Shown here in pieces: positions 8,800-16,855 of a stretch of DNA of 47,954 bases. The stretch's first letter is position 1, and each line of letters starts with the position of its first letter. The notes beneath the pieces are model-generated. The model did not search any database, had not been told where the DNA came from, and saw nothing but the letters and a program-made list of their open reading frames with translations. A program made the translations under genes and the position numbers. The DNA lies in contig CASDUP010000041.1 of NCBI GenBank assembly GCA_949283955.1, positions 1 through 47,954 of the forward strand. The letters run 5' to 3'. The DNA is from an uncultured Verrucomicrobiota bacterium. GTDB taxonomy: Bacteria; Verrucomicrobiota; Verrucomicrobiia; Opitutales; Intestinicryptomonadaceae.

Positions 8800-8829
8800 A
8801 GTCTATTTTTCATATCCATTCCCTGTCAA
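8800..8829 (-). promoter_or_regulatory. Promoter for the 7109-8791 gene
   Basis: On the minus strand TTGACA (8829-8824) and TAGACT (8805-8800) are separated by 18 bases and lie just before the ATG at 8791. The -35 is perfect and the -10 matches four of six positions. The short spacing to the ATG leaves almost no leader. Confidence 0.5.
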
Positions 8830-8912
8830 CATTTTCTTCATCTCAATTCCCCAAGAGCGTTTTTCATTCTTGCGGTCGGCGGGTTGTCTTGCTTTATTTG
8901 GGGCATTTATTG

Positions 8913-10325
8913 ATGAATCTTATAAAGAAATTAGTATCCATGCTCTCCGGCAATAAACCGGAAAGGCAAAAATCGGGGAGGCGTCCGCCTAAGAGTTCGA
9001 AAGCGCGCGGCTCGGGTTCCTTAGTGAATTCAAATGTGAAAAAACGCGGAAAATCTGCCTCTCAAAAGTGCTCCTCGCGCCCCAAGGCGCGAAAGACAAA
9101 AAACGTTCCTCCCGCGCCTCCGTACGAAGAATTGAAAGAAAAGCTTCCCGAATTTTCCAAGCTTGGACTTGGGGCTGAGGAGCTTGCCTCCGTTTTAGAC
9201 ATGGGGTATATCGAACCTACCCCCATTCAGAAAAAGTCCATTCCCAGAATACTGGAGGGAAAAGATGCTATAGGCACGGCCCAGACTGGAACGGGGAAAA
9301 CAGCGGCGTTTTCGCTTCCGATAGTAAAAATGCTTGGCAAGGGGGAAAATCTTCCCAGGGTGTTGGTGCTGAGTCCCACGAGGGAACTTGCTTCGCAGAC
9401 GGCGAAGGCGTTTAAAAGCTTTTCCAAATACAGAGATTTGAATGTTCTGCTGATTCAGGGAGGCGTTTCTATGGACGCCCAGGTGAGGGCGTTAAAGTCG
9501 GGGGTGGATATAGTTGTCGCCACTCCAGGCAGGCTTTTGGACCACATCAGGCAAAGAACCGTCTCGCTGAGGTCGGTGAAGTGGCTCGTGCTGGACGAGG
9601 TGGACAGAATGTTCGACATGGGCTTCATAGAGGACGTTTCGAACATAATAAGCCGCTGTCCCAAGGATAGGCAGACGCTGTTTTTTTCGGCTACAATGCC
9701 CGACGCAGTAATGAGGCTTTCAAAGTGGGCTTTGAAGGAGGACGCCGAGAGGCTCGACATAGGATTGGCCTGTTCTCCGGCGGATACGGTGGAGCACTTC
9801 GTATATCCGGTTGACGGAATACAAAAATACGACCTTTTGCTCGCGCTTTTGGAGAAGATTGGAACGCGGTCGGCAATCGTGTTTACCAGGACGAAGATAG
9901 ACGCCGACAGGGTGAGCGAGTGGCTGGTGGCACACGGTTTTTGCGTGACGACCATGCATTCGGACAGAAGCCAGCGCGAAAGGGAGAAGGCTCTCGAAGA
10001 TTTTAAAAAGGGCAAGGCGTCGCTGTTGGTTGCCACCGACATCGCGTCGCGCGGGCTGGACATATCCGGGGTTGCGTACGTGGTCAATTTCAACGTTCCC
10101 GAGCATCCCGAAGATTACGTGCACAGAATAGGGAGAACCGGAAGGGCCAACAGGGAGGGAAAGGCTATGACGCTCTTTTCTTCGGACGAATCGACAGCTT
10201 TGGGAAGGATAGAGTCTCTCATAGGCTCGCAGATAGAGCGGCGCAAGTTGGAAGGGTTCCCGTACAGGACGGAGCCGGTGATTTTGGCGGAGCCGAAAAA
10301 AAAGCGTAGAAGGAGAAACATGTAG
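8913..10325 (+). CDS. DEAD-box-family ATP-dependent RNA helicase (RhlE-like), DEVD variant
   Basis: Unwinds RNA duplexes using ATP. I start it at ATG 8913 (470 residues); an upstream open frame to 8604 lies inside the divergent gene and is not protein-like. Residues 10-65 are a Lys/Arg/Ser-rich tail. The core motifs are in order: PTPIQKKSIP (Q motif), AQTGTGKT (I), PTRELASQ (Ia), TPGRLLD (Ib), LDEVDRMFDMGF (II), SATMP (III), IVFTRT (IV), ATDIASRGLDI (V), HRIGRTGR (VI). Motif II reads DEVD instead of DEAD; the catalytic Asp and Glu are kept. The end is again basic (KKKRRRRNM). The stop lies within the ribosome site of the next gene, so the pair is probably one transcript. Confidence 0.93.
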   Translation: MNLIKKLVSMLSGNKPERQKSGRRPPKSSKARGSGSLVNSNVKKRGKSASQKCSSRPKARKTKNVPPAPPYEELKEKLPEFSKLGLGAEELASVLDMGYIEPTPIQKKSIPRILEGKDAIGTAQTGTGKTAAFSLPIVKMLGKGENLPRVLVLSPTRELASQTAKAFKSFSKYRDLNVLLIQGGVSMDAQVRALKSGVDIVVATPGRLLDHIRQRTVSLRSVKWLVLDEVDRMFDMGFIEDVSNIISRCPKDRQTLFFSATMPDAVMRLSKWALKEDAERLDIGLACSPADTVEHFVYPVDGIQKYDLLLALLEKIGTRSAIVFTRTKIDADRVSEWLVAHGFCVTTMHSDRSQREREKALEDFKKGKASLLVATDIASRGLDISGVAYVVNFNVPEHPEDYVHRIGRTGRANREGKAMTLFSSDESTALGRIESLIGSQIERRKLEGFPYRTEPVILAEPKKKRRRRNM

Positions 10326-10333
10326 GAGAACTT

Positions 10334-10771
10334 ATGAAAGCAAGAATCTTATCGTGCGCATTGTTTGCGCTAGTGTGTGTTTTTGCGGGGGCGTGCAATT
10401 CCGGGGGCGACGCTTTGGACAAGCCCAAGCAGATTATTCTCGACGGATCAAAAACGGATTCCGGAGAGTGCGAGTTGGGTTCGCAGATTGTGGTAGTTTT
10501 GGAGGGAAATCCGACCACTGGATACGAGTGGATTCTCGAAAAATACGATCCGTCGGCATTGACCTTCAACGGTTCGTCGTTTGCCAATAAAATGATTTCC
10601 AGAAAAACGGGGGAGGGAGGATTATATAGATTCTTCTTCAGGGCAAAAAAAGTGGGAAAGACATCGGTATTGCTGAACTATTCGAGGCGTTGGGAGGCCG
10701 AAAGGGGTGTTCCTCCGATAGACTCGGCCAAGTTTGAAATCGACGTGAAGCCCCCCGAACCCAAAGATTAA
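10334..10771 (+). CDS. Chagasin/I42-type cysteine protease inhibitor lipoprotein
   Basis: A 145-residue lipoprotein: a hydrophobic signal ends in the lipobox FAGAC (Cys21), so it is likely anchored outside the cytoplasm. The mature part has the chagasin loop motif NPTTGYEW near residue 55 and a second conserved region (GGLYRFFFRAKKVGKTSV). In the I42 family these loops block papain-type cysteine proteases. No such protease is in the window, so the target is another protein of this cell or a foreign protease. The Shine-Dalgarno AGGAG overlaps the helicase stop, implying coupled translation. Confidence 0.85.
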   Translation: MKARILSCALFALVCVFAGACNSGGDALDKPKQIILDGSKTDSGECELGSQIVVVLEGNPTTGYEWILEKYDPSALTFNGSSFANKMISRKTGEGGLYRFFFRAKKVGKTSVLLNYSRRWEAERGVPPIDSAKFEIDVKPPEPKD

Positions 10772-10789
10772 AACTTCGTTTGCCGACGC

Positions 10790-11467
10790 ATGGGAACCAG
10801 CGTAATATCCGTAAAAAATCTTCGCCACTCGTACAGGGAGGGGGACGGGGTGAAGGAGGTTTTGCACGGGATAAATCTCGAGTTTGGAGAGGGTGAGATC
10901 GTAATCATAATGGGGCCTTCGGGCTCGGGGAAGTCGACTCTTTTAAAGTTGATAGGAGCCCAGCTTACGCTTCAGAGCGGGGATGTGGTAATATGCGGAA
11001 AGAGCTTGAAGGGAGCTTCAAAAAGCGAGCTGATGAAGATGCGCAGGGAGATGGGGTTCATATTCCAAAGCCATCATTTGTTGGACTCGATTACGGCGCT
11101 TCAAAATGTCCAGCTGCCCATGGCTTTCGATCCTTTCGCCACGGGGGAGTCGTCCAAGAAGCGCGCTCTCGAAGTTTTGGGCACGGTCGGGATAGCGTCG
11201 CATGCCGGGAAGCACCCGAAACATCTTTCGGGGGGCCAGAGGCAAAGGGTTGCCATAGCAAGGGCCCTCGTCCGCAAGCCAAAAATCGTTTTGGCGGACG
11301 AACCGACGGCATCTCTCGACCAGCACAGCGGTCGGGAGGTTGTTGAGATAATAAGAAAGATGGCAAAAGACATAGGGGTGACAGTGGTTCTAGTCACCCA
11401 CGACAACCGCATTTTAGACATAGCCGACAGGATTATTTCCCTAGTCGACGGAAAACTTCAGGAATAA
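10790..11467 (+). CDS. ABC transporter ATP-binding protein (LolD/DevA-like)
   Basis: A 225-residue ATPase with Walker A GPSGSGKST, Q-loop FIFQSH, signature LSGGQRQR, Walker B IVLADEPTASLD and switch histidine VTHD. The sequence around SITALQNVQLPM and the ending THDNRILDIADRI fit the MacB/LolD/DevA group, which drives lipoprotein release or export through the envelope. No permease gene lies beside it, so its membrane partner must be elsewhere. It follows the inhibitor lipoprotein gene by 18 bases and precedes an aminotransferase by 12, so it is likely in one operon with unrelated genes. Confidence 0.9.
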   Translation: MGTSVISVKNLRHSYREGDGVKEVLHGINLEFGEGEIVIIMGPSGSGKSTLLKLIGAQLTLQSGDVVICGKSLKGASKSELMKMRREMGFIFQSHHLLDSITALQNVQLPMAFDPFATGESSKKRALEVLGTVGIASHAGKHPKHLSGGQRQRVAIARALVRKPKIVLADEPTASLDQHSGREVVEIIRKMAKDIGVTVVLVTHDNRILDIADRIISLVDGKLQE

Positions 11468-11479
11468 AAAAGGTTCAAT

Positions 11480-12658
11480 ATGGACAATTTTAAAAAATGG
11501 CCGCATTTCGATTCGGACGATATAAAAGCCGTGTCGGAAGTTTTAAAAAGCGGAAAAATCAACCGCTGGACTGGAAGTAAAAATTTGGAGTTCGAGAAGA
11601 AGTTTTCCGAATATATTGGTGTAAGGCACTGCATAGCCGTCTCCAACGGAACTCTTGCTCTCGAGCTTGCTCTGGAGGGATTGGGCGTCGGCCCCGGAGA
11701 CGAAGTCATCACGACCTGCCGAACTTTCATGGCTTCGGCGAGCGCGGCGGTAATGCGGGGAGCCCGTCCGGTGGTCGTCGACATAGACGAAAATTCCCAA
11801 TGTCTATCTCCCGATGCAATTCGCAGGGCAGTCACGGGAAAAACCAAGGCTATAATTGCCGTGCACCACGCCGGAATGCCCTGCGATATGGATTCCATAA
11901 TGAAAATCGCCCGCGAAAAAAAGCTGTTTGTAATCGAGGACTGCGCCCAGGCCCACGGTGCGGTTTATAAAGGAAGGAAAGTTGGTGGAATCGGCGACGT
12001 CGGGGCGTGGTCTTTTTGCCAGGACAAAATAATAAGCTCCGGAGGAGAGGGCGGGGCCGTCACAACCAACAACACAAAAGTTTGGAAGAAAATGTGGTCG
12101 TTCAAGGACCACGGGAGAAACTACGACCTCGTGTACTCAAAAAAAACTTTTCCCGTCGGATTCAGATGGTTTCTCGAGTCTTTCGGTTCAAACTACCGCA
12201 TGACGGAAATGCAGGCGGTCTTGGCAATGAACGGATTATCGCACTTGGAAGAGTGGGTTGATATACGCAACAGGAATGCCGAAATTCTAACGTCTTTTAT
12301 AAAACCGTTCAAATTCGCTAGAGTTCCGGTCGTTCCCGACGGAGTCAGATGCGCCTATTACAAGTACTATTTTTTCGTCGACGAAAGCGGAATGAAAAAA
12401 GGTTGGAGCGCGCAAAGAGTAATCGAAAAAATTTCCTCCCGCGGAATTCCCGCGTTTTCCGGAACATGTTGGAACATTTCCAATGAGAAATGTTTCAAGA
12501 AGGCGGGCTGGTCGAAGAGCGCTTCGGAGCTTCCTGTGGCGGCAAAAATCGGAAGGGAGTCGGTGATGCTGCTCGTCCACCCGACGCTTACCACGTCTGA
12601 CATGAGAAGGGCGGGCAAGGTGGTTTCGGAAGTTTTGAAAGAGGCTTCGAGAGATTGA
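11480..12658 (+). CDS. DegT/DnrJ/EryC1/StrS-family PLP aminotransferase
   Basis: A 392-residue PLP enzyme of the family that aminates nucleotide-linked sugars for polysaccharides and glycoconjugates. It shows SNGTLALELAL (cofactor phosphate site), VIEDCAQAHGA (the Asp that contacts the PLP ring, plus QAHGA), and SFCQDKIISSGGEGGAV with the presumed Schiff-base Lys. FKDHGRNYD and GSNYRMTEMQA are further conserved segments. No other sugar-nucleotide genes are adjacent, so the substrate is unknown. An AAAGG ribosome site precedes ATG 11480. Confidence 0.9.
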   Translation: MDNFKKWPHFDSDDIKAVSEVLKSGKINRWTGSKNLEFEKKFSEYIGVRHCIAVSNGTLALELALEGLGVGPGDEVITTCRTFMASASAAVMRGARPVVVDIDENSQCLSPDAIRRAVTGKTKAIIAVHHAGMPCDMDSIMKIAREKKLFVIEDCAQAHGAVYKGRKVGGIGDVGAWSFCQDKIISSGGEGGAVTTNNTKVWKKMWSFKDHGRNYDLVYSKKTFPVGFRWFLESFGSNYRMTEMQAVLAMNGLSHLEEWVDIRNRNAEILTSFIKPFKFARVPVVPDGVRCAYYKYYFFVDESGMKKGWSAQRVIEKISSRGIPAFSGTCWNISNEKCFKKAGWSKSASELPVAAKIGRESVMLLVHPTLTTSDMRRAGKVVSEVLKEASRD

Positions 12659-12820
12659 CGCGTCCCTTGTGGAGAAGGAAAATTAACGCCGTAAAATTCG
12701 GCAGTTTCGAGAAGCGGAAGAAATTTTTCGATAGGGATCTCTTAGGAGGAGTTCGGATTTTTTGCAACTTGTGAAAATGTTGTTGCATATTTTTCGGCTC
12801 GAGCTTTAATTGCAACCTAT

Positions 12821-12850
12821 TGATGGTTCGTTGGTTTAGAACCTAATTTG
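12821..12850 (+). promoter_or_regulatory. Weak candidate promoter for the second phosphoesterase
   Basis: TTGATG (12821-12826) and TAATTT (12845-12850) are 18 bases apart, upstream of a clear GGAGG ribosome site (12857-12861). The match is only moderate, and a preceding 210-base gap makes some promoter here likely. Confidence 0.3.
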
Positions 12851-12868
12851 TAAAATGGAGGAATAGTT

Positions 12869-13996
12869 ATGGCAGTTATAAGGCATGTTGTTGTTGGCGT
12901 CTCTTTGGCGGTTTTTGTGGCAAATCTTCTGTTTGCCGACGGATCGGGTTTGCGCATAAGGAAATTTTCGCATCCGCCCAGCATTAAGCTAGCGGAGCCT
13001 CCCTCTTTGGACGATCCTGATTCATTTTCCATAATTCTTTTCGGAGATCCTCAGAGCTATGTTAAGTACGACTTTAACCAGCCTTTGTTCGAGTATATGA
13101 CGGCGTGGACCGCTGCTCAAAAAGAAAATTTGAAGGTTAAGACCGTGCTTTGCACTGGAGACATGGTGGAGCAAAACGACAACTTGGTTTCCGGAGGACA
13201 GAGATACAAAGGTTGGGCGTGCGGAAATCAGCCGAGTTCTCTACAGTGGGCGGCTATATCTCGAGCTTTTGAGCGTCTCGACGGAGTTTATCCGTATATA
13301 GTTTGCACGGGAAACCATGACTATGGATATGACGCTTCGGAAAACAGGCTCACCCGATTCCCGGAATTTTTCGACGTGTCAAGGAATCATCGCCTTTGGG
13401 GGCGCCATCTCGTTTCAACGTTTCCGAACTCTGTCGGCAAGGCTTCTCTCGAAAATGCGGCATTTGAGTTTTTCGACAAAAATTGGGGCAAGATTTTAAT
13501 AATTGCCTTGGAATTTTCTCCCCGGGACGAAACTTTGGAGTGGGCAAAAAAACTTTGTTCCAGCAAAAATTTCATGGGGCACAAAGTCATAATTCTGACG
13601 CACTCTCTTCTTACGGACAAAGGCAATTACACGAAAGACGGCTACAAAGTCACCTATAACGGAGGAGAAGGAATATATAAAAAACTTCTTTCCCAGTGCC
13701 CAAATATAAAGCTTGCTATATGCGGGCATACGGGAGGTCCATCTTGTATGGAGTCGCGCAAAGTCGACAAGAATGCTGAGGGCGGAAAAATAGAAATGAT
13801 GATGTTCAATCCTCAGGCGATTTCTGGTTGGGACGGAAACGGAGGAGACGGTTGGCTTAGAATTTTGGAGTTTAAGCCCGACGGGAAAACCATATCCGTC
13901 AAGACTTACTCGCCTATTTTCGCCTTCTCCAAAAAAACGGAACAGTTCGCCTGGGACAGATCTCCAAAACACCAGTTCGATTTGGTCTTGGAATAG
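12869..13996 (+). CDS. Secreted calcineurin-like metallophosphoesterase, short form
   Basis: A 375-residue exported phosphohydrolase. The signal peptide is residues 1-23 (ending LLFAD). Motifs are LFGDPQ (motif I with Gln), CTGDMVEQND, CTGNHDYG, LTHSL and ICGHTGG, then GWDGNGGDGWLRILEF and TYSPIF near the end. It is a clear paralogue of the 799-2472 protein but lacks the N-terminal anchor and charged linker. Both carry D-x-Q in motif I and lack the final His of the GHxH motif. Its GGAGG ribosome site is strong and a terminator follows, so it appears to be a single-gene unit. Substrate unknown; a nucleotide or other phosphodiester outside the cell is possible. Confidence 0.87.
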   Translation: MAVIRHVVVGVSLAVFVANLLFADGSGLRIRKFSHPPSIKLAEPPSLDDPDSFSIILFGDPQSYVKYDFNQPLFEYMTAWTAAQKENLKVKTVLCTGDMVEQNDNLVSGGQRYKGWACGNQPSSLQWAAISRAFERLDGVYPYIVCTGNHDYGYDASENRLTRFPEFFDVSRNHRLWGRHLVSTFPNSVGKASLENAAFEFFDKNWGKILIIALEFSPRDETLEWAKKLCSSKNFMGHKVIILTHSLLTDKGNYTKDGYKVTYNGGEGIYKKLLSQCPNIKLAICGHTGGPSCMESRKVDKNAEGGKIEMMMFNPQAISGWDGNGGDGWLRILEFKPDGKTISVKTYSPIFAFSKKTEQFAWDRSPKHQFDLVLE

Positions 13997-14003
13997 TTTA
14001 ACT

Positions 14004-14035
14004 TCGGCCGCCCCTTGTGGAGCGGCCGATTTTTT
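14004..14035 (+). terminator. Terminator after the second phosphoesterase
   Basis: TCGGCCGC (14004-14011) pairs with GCGGCCGA (14022-14029), followed by six T residues. Confidence 0.85.
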
Positions 14036-14399
14036 GTTGCCGAAACTCTGCGAAGAAAGCGTCTTGCAAGTCGGCTCGAAAATGTCTCGGCAGGCAAATT
14101 ACGATTAAGAATTTTGTAGCCGACGCTAGTCAATAACGGGACCATTTGAGGCCTTTGGAAAGCAGCTTTTATTTTGCGGAACCAATTGGCAGAACCAAAA
14201 ATTTTCTTCGCTTTTGAGTTCGGTTTTGCAACCTTCAAAGAAACTGTGCGTATTCCAAGTTTCACCTAAAGCAATATTTTTTATTATTTAATTGGCACAA
14301 TGTAAGGGAAAACAATATTGTGTTTGGCGTTAATTAGTAAGTATACTAAATTTAAAATGCTCGAGATGTACAATGAACAATGAAAGGAAAAAGGTGAAT
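14036..14399. other. Intergenic region with promoter, no gene
   Basis: No convincing coding sequence. The only long open frame here (minus, to 14265) is compositionally odd and runs through the terminator. The region becomes AT-rich towards the promoter at 14318-14347. Confidence 0.6.
14318..14347 (+). promoter_or_regulatory. Promoter of the PEP-CTERM gene
   Basis: TTGTGT (14318-14323) and TATACT (14342-14347) are 18 bases apart. The -10 matches five of six consensus positions. A leader of about 45 bases leads to ATG 14400. Confidence 0.55.
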
Positions 14400-15842
14400 A
14401 TGAAATACAGATGTTTGATGGTCTCGCTCTTATTTTTGATATGCGGGAGATTGTGTGCGGCAGACGCCTACATATTGAGGGGATGTGAAGATACTTCTTC
14501 GGAGTTATGGAGCGGGAATTGGTCGGATTTTAGGAAGTGGACTGTAGAATATCCGAGATTGGCAGATGATTATTATGTGCATAACAATTCACTGCTTTTT
14601 AATGAGGGAATGTCGATACAAGCGGGTATAGAGTGAAGGTTTCTGCTTTTTCCGCATATGCGGGGGGGATTTTTGACGAATCAAACCGAACCGGATTACT
14701 GTGTATGGATAAATTTGGACATAGATGCGAGCATGGATGGGCTTGATGTTGTTGGGTTGAGCACGCCTGAGCTTGCTCTTTCTGTGGCTTCCTGAATAAG
14801 GAGCATTGGCGAAATGCGTACCATAACCATGACGGGGGTCGGGAATGTGATAAGGCTTTTAAAGAACGGCGCAGTTAGAAGCAACTATTGGCTTGATTTC
14901 GAGATAAAGGCAAATGTCGTGTTGGACAACGGCAAAAATCAGAATTCTGGAATGTACTGGAGATTCGGATACACGTTGGCGTTTAGCGGAGATACATTTA
15001 CCGTGGCAGACAATTCGTATTCAACCATATATGCTGGAAACAACGAGTCCGATTTTTCGCTTGGGAATTCGAAGATAGTTTTCAATACCCAGATGATAGT
15101 ATACGACTACATCACCCAAACACAAGGAGCTTATATATCAGATTCTGCGCATGGGTACTCGTCGGAAGTGACGATGATTGGAAATACCTCAAACAAGATA
15201 GCCCAGTACACAGTAGAAAAGCAAGTGATTCTAAATCTCGGGAAGACAGAAGGAGCGTATGCCTTTGATGTTTCTCCGGACATTACGGGATTCCAGCTTA
15301 CTGTAACGGGGAGCAGCATTGTTAACATAATGGAAGACGGCCAGTTTTCCCGCAATGCTACTATCAGGTTTTCAGCTCCCTACAATGGAAGCGCCGGAGT
15401 CATAAACCTAAATGGATACAAAGTTCATGTTGGAACCTTTGCAATATCGGACGCGGCCCAAGTTTCTGATGGAATAGATGTCACCATTTCCTTAGGTGGA
15501 GGGGGAGTGTTCCAATTCGACTCCTTTGAGGCTGATACCGGCACCTTTTTGGGAGGAGTTTCGCATATAATCATAAAAGATTTCGATTCCGACAGCATGT
15601 TTATTTCCGGAACCAAACTTTCGGAATATTTTGTCGACGCCGCGACAAACGGCATAGATCTGATATACTTCGACGGATTCGGGATGAAGGGTGAGGACTA
15701 TTTGGTTTACGAGCATGAAACAGTAATCGACGGCGAGACTTTTTGGTATTACGATATGTCCGTAGTGCCTGAACCGTCGACTTGCACTATTATTTTTGGG
15801 GTAGGAGCGTTATTGTTTGTATTTTATCGCAAGATATATTAG
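14400..15842 (+). pseudogene. Broken PEP-CTERM surface protein gene
   Basis: The N-terminal part (from ATG 14400, with AAGG upstream) has a signal peptide ending RLCAAD. The C-terminal part ends with VVPEPS, a hydrophobic segment and YRKIY, the PEP-CTERM signal recognised by an exosortase. The start and the end share one frame but the middle does not. Between about 14600 and 14634 the protein-like reading moves by one base (NEG continues as VDTSGYRVKVSAF). It returns to the first frame near 14690-14743 (VWINLDIDASMDG), and TGA at 14793-14795 then interrupts that frame before the longest intact piece (ATG 14814). Two compensating indels plus a nonsense codon fit gene decay; sequencing error is the alternative. 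The body is beta-rich and repeat-poor; function unknown. Confidence 0.8.
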
Positions 15843-15865
15843 GGATAAAGGGGAGGAAACTAAAT

Positions 15866-16765
15866 ATGAGAAAAATAAAAGTCTTTCTTGCGCTATCTTG
15901 TGTTTGTTTTTCCGCGTTCTTTTCCGGATGTGGCGGTTTAGAAAGCGGAGAAACTTCACAGAATATAAAGTTGAAGGTATCCAGTTTTAACATGATGTTC
16001 AAATCGGACGTTCCAAATCCGAATCCGGCCTATTTTGAATACACAAAAATGACAATTCGCGCGTGGGAAGTTCGTAAGGATATGCTCATGCCGCTTCTAA
16101 AATTTCATGAAATAGATATATGCGGTTCGCAGGAGCTCCGCAATCCCCAACTGGAATATCTGTTTCCCGACAAGGATTATGCCTACGTAGATTCGGCAGT
16201 GGCCTCGAAAGTTTGGATGAAAAATGTCGTGATATACAGGAAAGACAAGTACAGGCCTCTATCGGACGGATTCTTTATGATAAATCCCGGTAAAAAGAAC
16301 GGCCGTTATTGCCAATGGGTAAAGTTTCTCGATTTAAATACGAATGGGGAATTTTTTGTGTTTAACCTTCATAACGACCACCTGAAGCCCGAACTTCGCC
16401 TTGCGGCTTCCAAGCTCGTTTTGGAAAAGATTCCCGAGATAGCGAAGGGGCTTCCGTTTTTATTGACTGGAGATTTTAACGCATACATAGATTCCGGAGA
16501 GATGAAGCCTTATTCCGAGTCCGCAATAATGTCGGAAGCCAAGTCAATTTCCGTACTTTCCCCCTACGGTCCCAAGACGTCGGGTTGTTTTCCGTACGAG
16601 AAATTTCCGGCTATAACAAAAGGGGCTCCCATCGACTTTATTTTCGTTTCAAAGGGAATAAAAGTATTGAAATTCGGAGTTCTGACCGACTGCAGGAACG
16701 GGAGCTATCCGTCCGACCACTTTCCGGTTGTTGCGAAAATAGAGATTCCGAAAATCGCAAAGTAG
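15866..16765 (+). CDS. Endonuclease/exonuclease/phosphatase (EEP) family lipoprotein
   Basis: A 299-residue lipoprotein with lipobox FFSGC and a GGAGG ribosome site before ATG 15866. EEP-fold landmarks are in order: SSFNMMF, GSQEL (metal-binding Glu), NLHNDH, LTGDFNAY (catalytic Asp/Asn) and YPSDHFPV (terminal Asp-His). The family cleaves phosphoester bonds in nucleic acids, lipids or inositol phosphates. The lipid anchor places it outside the cytoplasm. It resembles the protein at 46380 in layout. It follows the broken PEP-CTERM gene by 23 bases and may share its promoter. Confidence 0.87.
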   Translation: MRKIKVFLALSCVCFSAFFSGCGGLESGETSQNIKLKVSSFNMMFKSDVPNPNPAYFEYTKMTIRAWEVRKDMLMPLLKFHEIDICGSQELRNPQLEYLFPDKDYAYVDSAVASKVWMKNVVIYRKDKYRPLSDGFFMINPGKKNGRYCQWVKFLDLNTNGEFFVFNLHNDHLKPELRLAASKLVLEKIPEIAKGLPFLLTGDFNAYIDSGEMKPYSESAIMSEAKSISVLSPYGPKTSGCFPYEKFPAITKGAPIDFIFVSKGIKVLKFGVLTDCRNGSYPSDHFPVVAKIEIPKIAK

Positions 16766-16855
16766 AAAAACAGGGTAAGGGAATTTTTCTTTTAATTCGA
16801 GCATGGAGAGTCGAAAAGTGTTGTAAAAATTTAGACCCGAAAATATCCATTAAGC

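Noticed and set aside
8604..8912. N-terminal extension of the helicase frame
   Set aside because: Lies inside the divergent gene and its promoter; Ser-rich and unlike helicases. ATG 8913 fits better.
12662..14021. CCCTTGTGGAG repeated at 12664 and 14012
   Set aside because: Short; the second copy is the loop of a terminator. Two copies are not enough to call a repeat family.
13906..14265. 119-residue minus-strand open frame after the second phosphoesterase
   Set aside because: Runs through the terminator hairpin and into the end of the opposite gene; Lys/Arg-rich with no homology I recognise.
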